Source: UBA4416 sp038327195 (lineage in GTDB: Bacteria > Bacteroidota > Bacteroidia > B-17B0 > Aurantibacillaceae). From it: 64,000 nt of DNA. A program made the position numbers and the translations under genes. Position 1 is the first letter of the stretch. Every line of letters starts with the position of its first letter. Location: the NCBI GenBank assembly GCA_038327195.1, contig JBBQKU010000010.1:50434-114433 (forward strand), in the 5' to 3' direction. The notes beneath the pieces are model-generated. The model had not been told where the DNA came from, did not search any database, and saw only the letters and a program-made list of their open reading frames with translations. Positions 36,620-46,325 of the stretch are shown one piece after another.

Positions 36620-39046
36620 TTGACAAATCAAGACCCTAATAATATTACAGAAAGTTATAGTGAGTCAAAGTTTAATAACGAATTAGATTTTGGGTTATTA
36701 CTTTACATTGTAAAAAGAAGTCTTTGGATTGTATTATTACTTTTTATTATTAGTTTAGGTTTAGCATTTGTATACTTAAGATATAGTCAAACTATTTATC
36801 AAGCCTCTTCTGTAATTCAAATTAATGATGGCCAACAAGCATCTCAAATCTTGCAAATTAATAAACTTGAAGGTAATTCAAATAAAATTGCAGAAGCAAT
36901 TGAGCAAATTCGATCAAAAATATTTTTAAAAAAAGTAATTGAAAATTCAGATGTTCAAATTAGTTATTTTAATGAAGGAACATTTAAAAATAACGAGCTC
37001 TATAAATCTTCCCCTTATTTTGTAAAATTTAATGTAAAACAAAGTTCTATTTATGGAACAAAAATTTACATCACTTTTAATTCCTTAACAAATGGGAAAA
37101 TTTCATTTTTCGCGAAAGGAAAAAACTTTTCAATTCCGTTTAATACAAATAATGTTTTAAATTCTCCATTCTTTGATTTAAGTATTTCATTAAACAATGA
37201 ATTAGAAAATAATCAAATTCAAAATATATTAAACTCTGACAATAAATCTTACTTTGTTTTAAAAAATGTAGATGAAGTTACTAACGAATTGCAATCAAAA
37301 CTGGAAATTAAGTTATTAAATGATGCTGCAAAAACGATCCAAATAACAGTTAAAGATATTAATGCGCAAAAATCAAAAGACCTTGTAAATCTTGTTTCTG
37401 AAGTATATTTAAAATATGATGTAGAACGAAAAAGTGAAAGTTCGAAGAGTATTCTGTCATTTATTGATGATCAATTAAAATTAGTATACGATGCCTTAAA
37501 GGTTTCAGAAAATAATTTACAAACGTTTAGAAAAGATAAAAACTATTCGGATAAAAATGAAGTACTTACTTCAGATTTAATGAGGCTAACAAGCATTGAA
37601 GATCAAATGCTTAAAATTGAATTGGAAGAAAAGCTTCTAGCTGAATTTCAAGCAAATATTAATAAAAACAAAAGTCTTGATACGTATCAATTAATATCTT
37701 TAATCGCCGGTACAGAAGACGAATACACGATTAAGCAATACACAACAAAAATACAACAACTATTAATTGAGAAAGAAAACCTACTATATATAGCAACTCC
37801 AAACAGTGAAAATATAAAGCAGATAAATGCGAGTATAGAAACTCAAAAAAAATTCTTAATTGAAAGCATCAATTCAGTAAGGCTAAAGTATAAATCAAAA
37901 TATTCCAATTTAGCGTTAAAATCGTCCGAATTTAAAAACAAAACGGTAAGAGAGCCTAACGAAGACATGGAACATGCTCGTTTAATGCGTTTATTTAGTA
38001 TTAGCGAAAAATATTACACCATGTTATTAGAACGTAAAACTGAGTTTTCTATTTCAAAAGCTGGGTTTGTTTCTCAAAATGTAATTTTAGAACAAGCTTT
38101 AAATACTGGTGAAAAAGTATCTCCAAATACTAAAAATGCCATATTAATTTCGATTCTATCAGCTTTAGTATTTTCATTATTAATAATTTTTCTTAGATAT
38201 TTTTTACACAATACAATAACTTCTTTAACAGAAATTACGAGACAATTAAAATCAACTGTTTCTGTTTTAGGAATAGTTCCAAATTACAAAAGTGATGTTC
38301 CTATTTCTCAATTGGTAATTGATAAAAATCCTAAATCTCAAATTTCTGAAGCCTTTAGAACGATTCGTTCTAACATGAATTTTATTAATAATAAACCCGG
38401 GTCAAAAATAATTGCCGTTACCTCATCTATTTCGGGTGAAGGAAAAACATTTGTTTGTTTAAATATAGCTGGTATATTGGCGTATACAGGTAAAAAAGTT
38501 ATTTTATTAGATTTAGATATGCGTAAACCTAAAATTCATAAGGGTTTTGGAGTAAGTAACCATAAAGGAATGAGTACCATTTTAACAAACATGACTAGTA
38601 TTGACGAATGTATAAATAAAAGTCATTTTCCAAATTTAGATTATATAACCGCTGGTCCAATTCCCCCAAATCCATCGGAGTTGATTATTAGTGAAATGTT
38701 AGATATTCTTATTACTGAATTGAAAAAAACGTATGATTATATCGTTTTTGATAATCCTCCAATTGGTTTAGTAACTGATGGTGTAACAACAATTCAAAAA
38801 GCAGATTATCCAATTTATGTATTTAGAGCGGATTATTCAAAAAAAGTGTTTGTGCAAATTTTGGATAAATTGATTAAGGAAGGTAATATTAAAAAAATTG
38901 GTATTATATTAAATGGAGTTGATACAAATAGATCTTCATATGATTATAAATATGGTTATGGCTATGGAAATCAATATGGGAATGGATATTACGAAGACGA
39001 TAAAGAGTTAAACAAAAGAAGAATATTAAAATCATGGAAGTCCTAG
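36620..39046 (+). CDS. Chain-length determinant/BY-kinase fusion (Wzc-like)
   Basis: An 808-residue inner-membrane co-polymerase. A Wzz domain lies between two membrane helices (about 30-50 and 510-530) with a long coiled-coil periplasmic part. The cytoplasmic BY-kinase has Walker A VTSSISGEGKT, A' motif LLDLDMRKP and Walker B YIVFDNPP, and the C terminus carries a tyrosine cluster (YDYKYGYGYGNQYGNGYY) for autophosphorylation. It controls polymer length and gates export with the Wza-like lipoprotein. It begins at TTG 36620, one base past that gene's stop, and overlaps rfbC by 13 nt. Confidence 0.92.
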   Translation: MTNQDPNNITESYSESKFNNELDFGLLLYIVKRSLWIVLLLFIISLGLAFVYLRYSQTIYQASSVIQINDGQQASQILQINKLEGNSNKIAEAIEQIRSKIFLKKVIENSDVQISYFNEGTFKNNELYKSSPYFVKFNVKQSSIYGTKIYITFNSLTNGKISFFAKGKNFSIPFNTNNVLNSPFFDLSISLNNELENNQIQNILNSDNKSYFVLKNVDEVTNELQSKLEIKLLNDAAKTIQITVKDINAQKSKDLVNLVSEVYLKYDVERKSESSKSILSFIDDQLKLVYDALKVSENNLQTFRKDKNYSDKNEVLTSDLMRLTSIEDQMLKIELEEKLLAEFQANINKNKSLDTYQLISLIAGTEDEYTIKQYTTKIQQLLIEKENLLYIATPNSENIKQINASIETQKKFLIESINSVRLKYKSKYSNLALKSSEFKNKTVREPNEDMEHARLMRLFSISEKYYTMLLERKTEFSISKAGFVSQNVILEQALNTGEKVSPNTKNAILISILSALVFSLLIIFLRYFLHNTITSLTEITRQLKSTVSVLGIVPNYKSDVPISQLVIDKNPKSQISEAFRTIRSNMNFINNKPGSKIIAVTSSISGEGKTFVCLNIAGILAYTGKKVILLDLDMRKPKIHKGFGVSNHKGMSTILTNMTSIDECINKSHFPNLDYITAGPIPPNPSELIISEMLDILITELKKTYDYIVFDNPPIGLVTDGVTTIQKADYPIYVFRADYSKKVFVQILDKLIKEGNIKKIGIILNGVDTNRSSYDYKYGYGYGNQYGNGYYEDDKELNKRRILKSWKS

Positions 39047-39576
39047 AAACAAAAATAAAAGATTTATTTGTTGTTAAACCTAAAGTATTTGCGGACACTC
39101 GCGGATATTTTTTTGAAAGCTATAATAAAGAAGTGTTCGGTAAAAATAATATTCCCGTGGAGTTTATTCAAGATAATCAATCATTGTCTCATAAAGGTGT
39201 ATTACGTGGCTTACACTTCCAATCACCTCCATTTGCTCAAGGGAAATTAGTTAGAGTAATAACTGGAGCAGTATTAGATATAGCTGTTGATATTCGTAAA
39301 AATTCGCCTACCTATGGTGAACATGTCTCAATTGAACTTAATGAGGAGAATAAAACAATGTTTTATATACCACCAGGTTTTGCTCATGGCTTTGTTACAT
39401 TGTGTGACAATACCATTTTTTCATATAAATGTACTCAGGTTTATAATAAAGAATCTGAAGGTACTGTTTTATGGAATGATTTAGATTTAAGGATTGATTG
39501 GAAAGCTAAAAATCCATTATTATCTGATAAAGATATTAACGGAACTATTTTCAAAGATTTTAAAAGTCCTTTTTAA
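39034..39576 (+). CDS. rfbC: dTDP-4-dehydrorhamnose 3,5-epimerase
   Basis: A 180-residue cupin-fold epimerase of dTDP-rhamnose synthesis. Marks: FADTRGYFFESYNKE, FIQDNQSLSHKGVLRGLHFQ (active-site His), GKLVRVITGAVLDIAVDIR, and YIPPGFAHGFVTL. The companion rfbA, rfbB and rfbD genes are not in the window. It is tightly embedded in the export operon: 13-nt overlap with the Wzc-like gene and shared base with the next gene. Confidence 0.93.
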   Translation: MEVLETKIKDLFVVKPKVFADTRGYFFESYNKEVFGKNNIPVEFIQDNQSLSHKGVLRGLHFQSPPFAQGKLVRVITGAVLDIAVDIRKNSPTYGEHVSIELNEENKTMFYIPPGFAHGFVTLCDNTIFSYKCTQVYNKESEGTVLWNDLDLRIDWKAKNPLLSDKDINGTIFKDFKSPF

Positions 39577-40658
39577 TGGATTTTTTTCAAAAAAATACAT
39601 TATTATTTGTTATTTTAACGATTGGAATAGCGTTTGTTTTTTCCTTCGCATTTAATTTAATTTTATTGAAATTTTCCCAAAATCTAGGGGTAAGATCTAA
39701 TTCAGGAAAAGAAATAAGATGGAACAGCTTATCAAAACCTTCTTTAGGAGGCATATCATTTTATTTAATTTTTTTAATAACGTTTATTTTTCTAAATATT
39801 TTTAATAGCATTACTCCATTACATTACAGTAATTTAAAAATTATTGGAATTTTAATTGCATGCACTTTGGCATTTTTAATGGGATTAGCTGACGATGCTT
39901 ATAATACTAAACCACTTTTGAAATTTATAGTTCAAATTGTTTGTGGGTTAATTCTTTATTTTACAAATACTAAAATAAATATTTTCTCTAGTGAGGTATT
40001 CAATTTTACTTTTACTATTTTTTGGGTTGTTGGATTAATGAATTCTATAAATATGCTCGATAATATGGATGGAATAACAACTATTGTTTCTATAGTAATT
40101 CTTTTCTTTGTAATTTCAATGTCCTTCAATATTAATTTAATTTTTTCACCAATTGCCATCTTGAGTTTAGGAGTGTTAGGAGGATTATTTGGGTTTTTAA
40201 TTTATAATTGGCATCCTTCAAAAATGTTCATGGGGGATACAGGGAGTCAATTTTTGGGTGTTTTTTTAGCTATCGTTGGAATTGAAAACTGCTGGAATTC
40301 TTTCTCATATATTAATAATTCTTGGTATGCTGTAAACCCAATTTTACTAGGCTTTATTGTTGTGCTTACTGTTTTTATATTACCAATTGTTGATACTACA
40401 ACCGTTTTTATTAACCGAATTAAAAAAGGGAAATCACCATTTATAGGAGGAAAAGATCATACAACTCATCACCTATTTTTTAAAGGTGTTACCGAAAAAC
40501 GTATCGCCATTTTATTTTTCACAATACAATTTATAGGACTTTGTTTAGCATTAAATTTGATTCTAAATTTTCAAATATTTTGGTTGGTGGTTTCGTTTTT
40601 GTTTTGTGTTTTGGTGTTTTTAACATTGTTTTTAAACACAATTATGATACGAAAATGA
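39576..40658 (+). CDS. Undecaprenyl-phosphate sugar-1-phosphate transferase (WecA/MraY family)
   Basis: A 360-residue polytopic glycosyl-phosphotransferase. Family motifs: MGLADDAYNTKPLLKF (first Asp-Asp), NMLDNMDGITT, FMGDTGSQFLGV and GKDHTTHHL at the cytoplasmic loop. The last HIGH-like motif points to WecA/TagO-type enzymes that start polymer synthesis by moving GlcNAc-1-P or a similar sugar to undecaprenyl phosphate. It is joined to rfbC by the shared A of TAATG, and its end overlaps the lytic transglycosylase start. Confidence 0.9.
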   Translation: MDFFQKNTLLFVILTIGIAFVFSFAFNLILLKFSQNLGVRSNSGKEIRWNSLSKPSLGGISFYLIFLITFIFLNIFNSITPLHYSNLKIIGILIACTLAFLMGLADDAYNTKPLLKFIVQIVCGLILYFTNTKINIFSSEVFNFTFTIFWVVGLMNSINMLDNMDGITTIVSIVILFFVISMSFNINLIFSPIAILSLGVLGGLFGFLIYNWHPSKMFMGDTGSQFLGVFLAIVGIENCWNSFSYINNSWYAVNPILLGFIVVLTVFILPIVDTTTVFINRIKKGKSPFIGGKDHTTHHLFFKGVTEKRIAILFFTIQFIGLCLALNLILNFQIFWLVVSFLFCVLVFLTLFLNTIMIRK

Positions 40659-41725
40659 ATGTTTCTGTAATTATATTAAAGTTTTTTACTGAAAAAACTT
40701 CAGAGACAAACCGAACATATATTTCATTTTTTACGCTAATTATCATTATTTTTTTATTCAAAATTATTTCGTTTCGTGTTAATAATGATTCTTTAGAATA
40801 TTCAAATTCCAATTTTGAAGTATTAGGCTTGAATTTACCTTCTAATCTTTCATTTGCTGGAGAAAAAGTACCTCTAAATGATTTTGAAATAAAAGAAAGT
40901 TTAGAAAAAGAATTTTTCGGAAATAAATCATGGAAAAGTTCTTCAATTGCGTTATTCAATAAAGCAAAAAAATGGTTTCCCTTAATTGAAGCCATTTTAA
41001 AAAAAGAAGGAGTGCCTGATGATTTTAAGTATATAGCAGTAATTGAAAGTCATTTATCTAATGCTATTTCTGCACAAGGAGCAACAGGATTTTGGCAATT
41101 AATGCCAGCAACAGCAAGAGGTTATGGTTTAATTATAAATGAAAATGTGGATGAGCGCTACGATGTTGAAAAATCAACCTATGTGGCTTGTAAACATTTT
41201 AAAGATGGTTATGCTTATTTTAAAAATTGGACTCTTTCTGCTGCTGCATATAATGTTGGTATTGGAGGCATACAAAATGCTCTAAAAAAACAAAATACAA
41301 ACAATTATTATGATTTACTTCTTAATAATGAAACTGGAAGTTTTATCTATCGTGTTTTAGCATATAAAACCCTATTATCAAATCCAAAACATTTTGGAGT
41401 CAACAATAAATTAAAATCCAATTATTCATTTCCTGTTTTTAAAATTGTGAAAGTAGATTCATCTATAACTAATTTAAACGTATTTGCTAAGCATTTAAAT
41501 ACAAATATTATTACTTTGAAAACATTTAATGCATGGCTAATTGGAGATAAACTAATAAATCCAGATAAACATGTTTATGAATTTAAAATTCCAAAAAACA
41601 AAAATATTGATTTAAGTATGTATTTTCTAGATGTTTTTCCTCAAAAACAATCTGTTGATTCAACTATTAAGTTAGCAATACCAGACTCAATTAAAGTGTT
41701 TGTTGATACTTTGAAAAAACAATAG
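40655..41725 (+). CDS. Membrane-bound lytic transglycosylase (MltD-like), with degenerate LysM
   Basis: About 356 residues from ATG 40655, which overlaps the previous stop (ATGA). A membrane anchor (FFTLIIIIFLFKIISF) is followed by an SLT domain: VIESHLSNAISAQGATGFWQ with the catalytic Glu, MPATARGYGL, DERYDVEKSTYVACKHF and AAYNVGIGGI. The C-terminal part (FKIVKVDSSITNLNVFAKHL ...) resembles a worn LysM peptidoglycan-binding domain. It would cut glycan strands, perhaps opening the wall for polymer export given its place. A longer frame upstream lies inside the WecA-like gene and is not favoured. Confidence 0.85.
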   Translation: MNVSVIILKFFTEKTSETNRTYISFFTLIIIIFLFKIISFRVNNDSLEYSNSNFEVLGLNLPSNLSFAGEKVPLNDFEIKESLEKEFFGNKSWKSSSIALFNKAKKWFPLIEAILKKEGVPDDFKYIAVIESHLSNAISAQGATGFWQLMPATARGYGLIINENVDERYDVEKSTYVACKHFKDGYAYFKNWTLSAAAYNVGIGGIQNALKKQNTNNYYDLLLNNETGSFIYRVLAYKTLLSNPKHFGVNNKLKSNYSFPVFKIVKVDSSITNLNVFAKHLNTNIITLKTFNAWLIGDKLINPDKHVYEFKIPKNKNIDLSMYFLDVFPQKQSVDSTIKLAIPDSIKVFVDTLKKQ

Positions 41726-41732
41726 AATTGTT

Positions 41733-42212
41733 TTAGTTAAACAGATTTTTGAAACTTGTATAAAAAAATAAAAACAAAAAATAAAGTATAAAGCACCAAA
41801 TTATTGCCGAAATACTTAAATACGTAATTACCTTTTTTTTATCCTTATAAAAGCGCTCAGCTAAAAAAGAACCAATTGGTATAGATAAAAAGATTGGTGT
41901 TAAGATAGCAATACCTGTTAAGCCGAAGCGGTGTTTAATCCTTATTACTCTTCTATTTGATTTAGTGAATATTTTTTTAGGATGTTTAGAAGTAAACCAT
42001 TTATCTTTTAATTTATCCCACCATTTTAATAATCCAGCACTTAAATAGGTAAATACAATTGTACCAAAAACAGCTCCTGAACAACTACTAAGTAATGCCA
42101 TTAAGTAATTTGATTTATAAATTGCAATAACAGCTGGTATACCAATTTTAGACAAAGAAATAGTACAAGCTAAAGCGGCGGAAACAAACTTCCAGAATTC
42201 AGTACTATCCAT
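41733..42212 (-). CDS. Small integral membrane protein, possibly small multidrug export family
   Basis: A 159-residue protein with four hydrophobic segments (about 5-30, 35-65, 95-120, 125-155) and a basic cytoplasmic loop (KLKDKWFTSKHPKKIF). The sequence FGLTGIAILTPIFLSIPIGS resembles the core of putative small multidrug export proteins (GMVGIAxLTPxxLTPIGG), but that name is itself weakly supported experimentally. It is convergent with the lytic transglycosylase (7-bp gap) and 17 bp downstream of upp on the same strand. Confidence 0.6.
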   Translation of the reverse strand: MDSTEFWKFVSAALACTISLSKIGIPAVIAIYKSNYLMALLSSCSGAVFGTIVFTYLSAGLLKWWDKLKDKWFTSKHPKKIFTKSNRRVIRIKHRFGLTGIAILTPIFLSIPIGSFLAERFYKDKKKVITYLSISAIIWCFILYFLFLFFYTSFKNLFN

Positions 42213-42229
42213 TTTTTTTAGAACCTAAT

Positions 42230-42880
42230 TTAAATTTTTTCACCAAATGCTAAATCTCCAGCATCTCCTAAGCCTGGTACAATATACGAATGTGAAGTTA
42301 ATTCTTCATCAATTGCCCCACACCATATTGTAAAATCTTTTGTTGGCATATTGGCTTTCACATAATCAACTCCTTGCTGACTGCTAATTGCAGAAATGAT
42401 ATGAGTATGTTTTGGAGTTCCCTTAGCAAGTATTGCCTTAAACGCTAATACAATTGAAGAGCCTGTAGCAATCATTGGATCACATAGTATTAATGTTTTG
42501 TTATCTAAAGTTGGACTTGATACATATTCAACATGAATATCAAATGAATTATCTTTGTGATGTCTTCTATAAGCAGAAATAAAAGCATTTTCAGCTTGAT
42601 CAAAATAATTTAATACGCCAAGATGCATTGGTAAACCAGCTCTTAAAATTGTAGCAATTACCGGTTGAGATACTAAATGCGATGTTTGCGCAATTCCTAA
42701 AGGTGTTTGCGTATCACGAGTTTCGTAAGCTAGTGTTTTTGATAACTCATAACTCATAATTTCACCCATACGTTCTAAATTTCTTCTAAAACGCATGCTG
42801 TCTTTTTGAATTGTTACATCACGTAATTCTGCTATGTACTGATTAAATATCGAATTTTGTTGAGATAAATTATGGATCAT
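42230..42880 (-). CDS. upp: Uracil phosphoribosyltransferase
   Basis: A 216-residue type I PRTase that makes UMP from uracil and PRPP. Marks: RRNLERMGEIMSYELSKTL, PVIATILRAGLPMHLGVLNY, the PRPP loop LCDPMIATGSSI and the C-terminal uracil-binding WCGAIDEEL ... PGLGDAGDLAFG. Slightly longer N terminus than E. coli Upp. It is followed by the small membrane protein and preceded by the DMT transporter on the same strand. Confidence 0.94.
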   Translation of the reverse strand: MIHNLSQQNSIFNQYIAELRDVTIQKDSMRFRRNLERMGEIMSYELSKTLAYETRDTQTPLGIAQTSHLVSQPVIATILRAGLPMHLGVLNYFDQAENAFISAYRRHHKDNSFDIHVEYVSSPTLDNKTLILCDPMIATGSSIVLAFKAILAKGTPKHTHIISAISSQQGVDYVKANMPTKDFTIWCGAIDEELTSHSYIVPGLGDAGDLAFGEKI

Positions 42881-42929
42881 AATACGTTGGAATTCTAAAT
42901 TTAGATTGCTCTAATTTATAATTTATAAT

Positions 42930-43817
42930 TTACAATTTGTAACTTTTTTTACTAACTAAAAACACTCCTAAAATGATACATAATGCGGAAATAATTTTAA
43001 TAGGTGTTATAGAATCTTTTCCTAAATATACGGCAATTAATGTTGCTAAAAATGGCTGGAAATAAATATACATACTCACAACCGAAGAACTTAGTGCCTT
43101 AAGAGCATAAGTATTTAATAAATAGGCTAAAAAAGTTGTTGCTATAACAACAAAAGCCATTGCAAATACCATGTGAGAAGATAATTGAGTCCATTGCACT
43201 TCTAATAAATCAGGTAATCCAAATGGTAACATATAAATAAAACCAAATAAAAACAACCATTTCATAACAGTGATGGTTTGATATTTAATCATATAAGGCT
43301 TAGCCATCACAACGAATATGGCCCATGATAGCGAATTTATTAAAGTCATTAAATCTCCAATAATGGTTTCGCTACCTAAACTAAATGAGCCTTTAAATAA
43401 TAATAAGGTTAAAGCTCCAATAACGCCCAATGCTAAGCCACTAATTTTAAAGATGGTTAAGCGTTCTTTAAAAACAATAATTGTAAATAGCATAACTGCT
43501 ATTGGATTACTCACCATGATAATCGCAGAGTTTATCGGTTTTGTAATACTTAACCCATATATGAAAAATGCTTGGTTTACTGCAACTCCAAACAATGCTA
43601 AAATCATTAATTTTTTAAAATCTGCCTTTTCAATTTTTTCAGATTTTATAAAAAATGAAAATGTCCAAAATAAAAGCAAAGCCCCAACAATCCTAAGCAT
43701 TACCAACCCTAAAGGTTTAATAGCATCTGGCATCAAATCTTTAGCGATGCTATAATTCATGGCATAAATAACTTGCGCTATGAATAAGGATAAATGTGCT
43801 TTTAAGGTCGAATTCAT
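42930..43817 (-). CDS. EamA/DMT-family transporter
   Basis: About 295 residues from the ATG at 43817, with ten hydrophobic helices in two EamA repeats (e.g. AKDLMPDAIKPLGLVMLRI, NSAIIMVSNPIAVML, LSWAIFVVMAKPYM, SSSVVSMYIYFQPFLATLIA). The family exports amino acids, nucleosides or other metabolites; the substrate is unknown. The frame is open to an ATG at 43877, but that start would lie inside the divergent BtuF-like gene, whereas the 43817 start leaves a 42-bp divergent gap. Confidence 0.85.
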   Translation of the reverse strand: MNSTLKAHLSLFIAQVIYAMNYSIAKDLMPDAIKPLGLVMLRIVGALLLFWTFSFFIKSEKIEKADFKKLMILALFGVAVNQAFFIYGLSITKPINSAIIMVSNPIAVMLFTIIVFKERLTIFKISGLALGVIGALTLLLFKGSFSLGSETIIGDLMTLINSLSWAIFVVMAKPYMIKYQTITVMKWLFLFGFIYMLPFGLPDLLEVQWTQLSSHMVFAMAFVVIATTFLAYLLNTYALKALSSSVVSMYIYFQPFLATLIAVYLGKDSITPIKIISALCIILGVFLVSKKSYKL

Positions 43818-43859
43818 TTTATTTGGCAAATATGCAGTATTATTTCCGAAATTCGTAAC

Positions 43860-44630
43860 ATGAATTTTATTGACCATTTAGGAAATAAATTTAAACTATC
43901 CGAAACTCCAAAACGGATTATTTCTATTGTGCCTTCTCAAACAGAATTACTTTGGGATTTAGGTTTGCGTGATGAAATTGTTGGTATTACAAAATTTTGT
44001 ATACATCCAAAAGAAATGCATAGTAGTAAAACTAGAGTAGGTGGTACTAAAACCCTAGATATTGATAAAATAAAGAGTTTAAAGCCTGATTTGATAATTG
44101 GGAATAAAGAAGAAAATGAACATTCACAAATAGTAGAATTGCAAAAAGAGTTTACTGTTTGGATGAGCGACATTTATAATTTGAATGATGCTTATAAAGC
44201 AATAAATGATATTGGAGCTTTAGTAAGTAAAAAAACGGAAGCGGAATTTTTGTCTACAAATATTAAAAAATCTTTTTCTCAGCTTAAACAAATTAATAAA
44301 TCAGTTTTATACTTGATATGGAAAAATCCTTATATGGCAGCTGGTAAATCAACTTTTATTGGTGATATACTCAATAAAATTGGCTTAAACAATGCTTTGG
44401 AACATGCTGAATTACGTTATCCTGAATTATCATTAATAGAAATTAAACAATTAAATCCTGATGTTATTTTATTATCATCCGAACCTTTTCCATTTAAAAC
44501 AATCCATATTTCGGAATTAAAAAAACATCTTCCAAATACAACCATTCAATTAGTGGATGGTGAATTATTTAGTTGGTATGGAAGTCGGTTATTGAAAAGC
44601 GCTGCATATTTTAATCAACTTGCGTTATGA
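43860..44630 (+). CDS. Helical-backbone metal receptor (BtuF/cobalamin- or siderophore-binding-like), no signal peptide
   Basis: A 256-residue class III substrate-binding protein. Marks: PKRIISIVPSQTELLWDLGL, EIVGITKFCIHP, KSLKPDLIIGNKEENE, YLIWKNPYMAAGKSTFI and LSLIEIKQLNPDVILLSSEP. Relatives bind cobalamin or ferric siderophores in the periplasm, but no signal peptide or lipobox is visible here, and none appears if the start is moved. No permease or ATPase is adjacent. The stop overlaps the convergent POT transporter by 6 nt. Confidence 0.82.
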   Translation: MNFIDHLGNKFKLSETPKRIISIVPSQTELLWDLGLRDEIVGITKFCIHPKEMHSSKTRVGGTKTLDIDKIKSLKPDLIIGNKEENEHSQIVELQKEFTVWMSDIYNLNDAYKAINDIGALVSKKTEAEFLSTNIKKSFSQLKQINKSVLYLIWKNPYMAAGKSTFIGDILNKIGLNNALEHAELRYPELSLIEIKQLNPDVILLSSEPFPFKTIHISELKKHLPNTTIQLVDGELFSWYGSRLLKSAAYFNQLAL

Positions 44631-46265
44631 TTCTTTAAATGCTTGGTTCAAACGTTTCAATAATAAAAACATAATTCCCGTCGCAATTAACAATAGCATA
44701 CAGTTTACTAAAAAGAAATTTCCCTTATCATCAAATTTATCCCAGTTTTTAGCTAAAACACCGCTTAATTTATTTCCAATAGCTGTTGCTAAACTCCAAC
44801 CACCCATCATTAATGCTGTAAAACGTAATGGAGAAAGTTTTGAAACCATTGATAATCCCATTGGACTTAAAAATAATTCTCCAATCGTAATGACGCCGTA
44901 CGAACCTATCAACCAAAAAGCATTGGCTTTATCAATTCCATTGCCTGTATATTTTACTGCAACAACCATAACTAATGTAGATAATGCAGATATTAATAAA
45001 CCAAAAGCAATTTTAGTTGCTGTTGTTGGTTCTTTTTTTCGACGTCTTAATAATCCAAAAAACATAACAACGAGTGGAGTTAAGGTTACTACAAAAAATG
45101 GATTAATTGATTGAAATAATTCTGTTGGAATTAAATTTAATTCTTTGCCAGGTTCAGGATATTTTTCTGGGGCTAAGTTTTTAAAATATGAAGGGTAATC
45201 AACACACTTAATTGGTTTTCCATTGCTATCTTTTATTCTTCTATAATGTTCATCTAATTGATAAACAGAATCATTTTGTGCCTTTACCGAATTATCACAA
45301 ATATATAAGGCTTTAGTGGTTTTTACTAATACCGTTGGCATTTCACGATCGGTATAAGAGTTTGCATATGTTGTTAAGGCTGTACCATTTAATTTAAAAA
45401 CTGCCCAAAATACAATTACAATTCCAAAAATAGTAAACATAGTGCCCATTGGTTTTTTTTCTTCAGTTGTACAACTTTTATAAATTGTATAATAAAAATA
45501 AACAACCGGAATACAAGCAAATAAAAATGCATCAGTACTATCACTTCCAAAAATGGTATCAGGAATCATCCAGCCTATTACTCCAAATCCAACTGCTATG
45601 CCTAATACGGCTAAAAAACGCATGATAATAGGTTTATCTTGAGGTGAAGGTTCTTTTCTTACATCAACATGCTTATAATGTTTCATTCCAATCCAAAAAG
45701 TAATAACTCCAATAAACATTCCAACTCCAGCAGCAACAAATGCCCAGCTCCAGCCGTATTTTATTCTCATATAGGCTGCAATAAAATTGCATAAAAAGGC
45801 ACCAAGATTAATGCTCATATAAAAAATATTATAACCTGTATCTTTATTTGATTTATACTGAGGGTCGTTATATAAATTTCCTAATAAGGTCGAAATATTT
45901 GGTTTAAAGAAGCCGTTTCCAATTATCATAATTGCAAGTGATGTGAAAAATGCCCATTCTTCTCTAATTGAAAGTAAGCAATATCCAATTCCCATTAATA
46001 TACCACCAAACGTTACTGAAAAACGGTAGCCAAATTTCATATCGGCTAACAAGCCACCTACAAAAGGAGTTAAATAAGCGCAAGCGATAAATGTTCCAAA
46101 CATATCAGATGCCTTTGCATTTTCCCAACCAAATCCACCTTTTTCAGTGTCAGTTGTCATGTAAAGGAAAAATATCCCAATCATCAAGTAATACCCAAAA
46201 CGTTCCCAAAATTCAGTAAATGCTAAAAATAATAATCCTTTAGGGTGTTTTGAAGTTGATGACAT
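44625..46265 (-). CDS. Proton-dependent oligopeptide (POT/PTR2) transporter
   Basis: A 546-residue major-facilitator protein with about 14 helices. The N-terminal FTEFWERFGYYLMIGIFFLY contains the POT E-x-F-x-E-R motif, followed by FIACAYLTPFVGGLLADMKFGYR (PTR2 signature), NGFFKPNISTLLGNLY and the later GELFLSPMGLSMVSKLSP. It imports di- and tripeptides with protons. A soluble insertion of about 90 residues lies between helices in the middle (YICDNSVKAQNDSVYQLDE), a feature seen in Bacteroidota members. Its own transcription unit, 60 bp past the upstream 137-residue gene. Confidence 0.93.
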   Translation of the reverse strand: MSSTSKHPKGLLFLAFTEFWERFGYYLMIGIFFLYMTTDTEKGGFGWENAKASDMFGTFIACAYLTPFVGGLLADMKFGYRFSVTFGGILMGIGYCLLSIREEWAFFTSLAIMIIGNGFFKPNISTLLGNLYNDPQYKSNKDTGYNIFYMSINLGAFLCNFIAAYMRIKYGWSWAFVAAGVGMFIGVITFWIGMKHYKHVDVRKEPSPQDKPIIMRFLAVLGIAVGFGVIGWMIPDTIFGSDSTDAFLFACIPVVYFYYTIYKSCTTEEKKPMGTMFTIFGIVIVFWAVFKLNGTALTTYANSYTDREMPTVLVKTTKALYICDNSVKAQNDSVYQLDEHYRRIKDSNGKPIKCVDYPSYFKNLAPEKYPEPGKELNLIPTELFQSINPFFVVTLTPLVVMFFGLLRRRKKEPTTATKIAFGLLISALSTLVMVVAVKYTGNGIDKANAFWLIGSYGVITIGELFLSPMGLSMVSKLSPLRFTALMMGGWSLATAIGNKLSGVLAKNWDKFDDKGNFFLVNCMLLLIATGIMFLLLKRLNQAFKES

Positions 46266-46325
46266 AGAGTGTAGTTTAATGTAAAAGCTATTGATTGTAA
46301 TGCTTTAAAGATATTATAATATACT

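Noticed and set aside
40541..40654. N-terminal extension of the lytic transglycosylase
   Set aside because: It lies in the WecA-like coding sequence in another frame; the ATGA overlap start at 40655 gives a normal membrane anchor.
43318..43755. 145-residue + strand frame opposite the DMT transporter
   Set aside because: Antisense shadow of the transporter gene.
44620..45114. 164-residue + strand frame opposite the POT transporter
   Set aside because: Antisense shadow of a strongly conserved gene.
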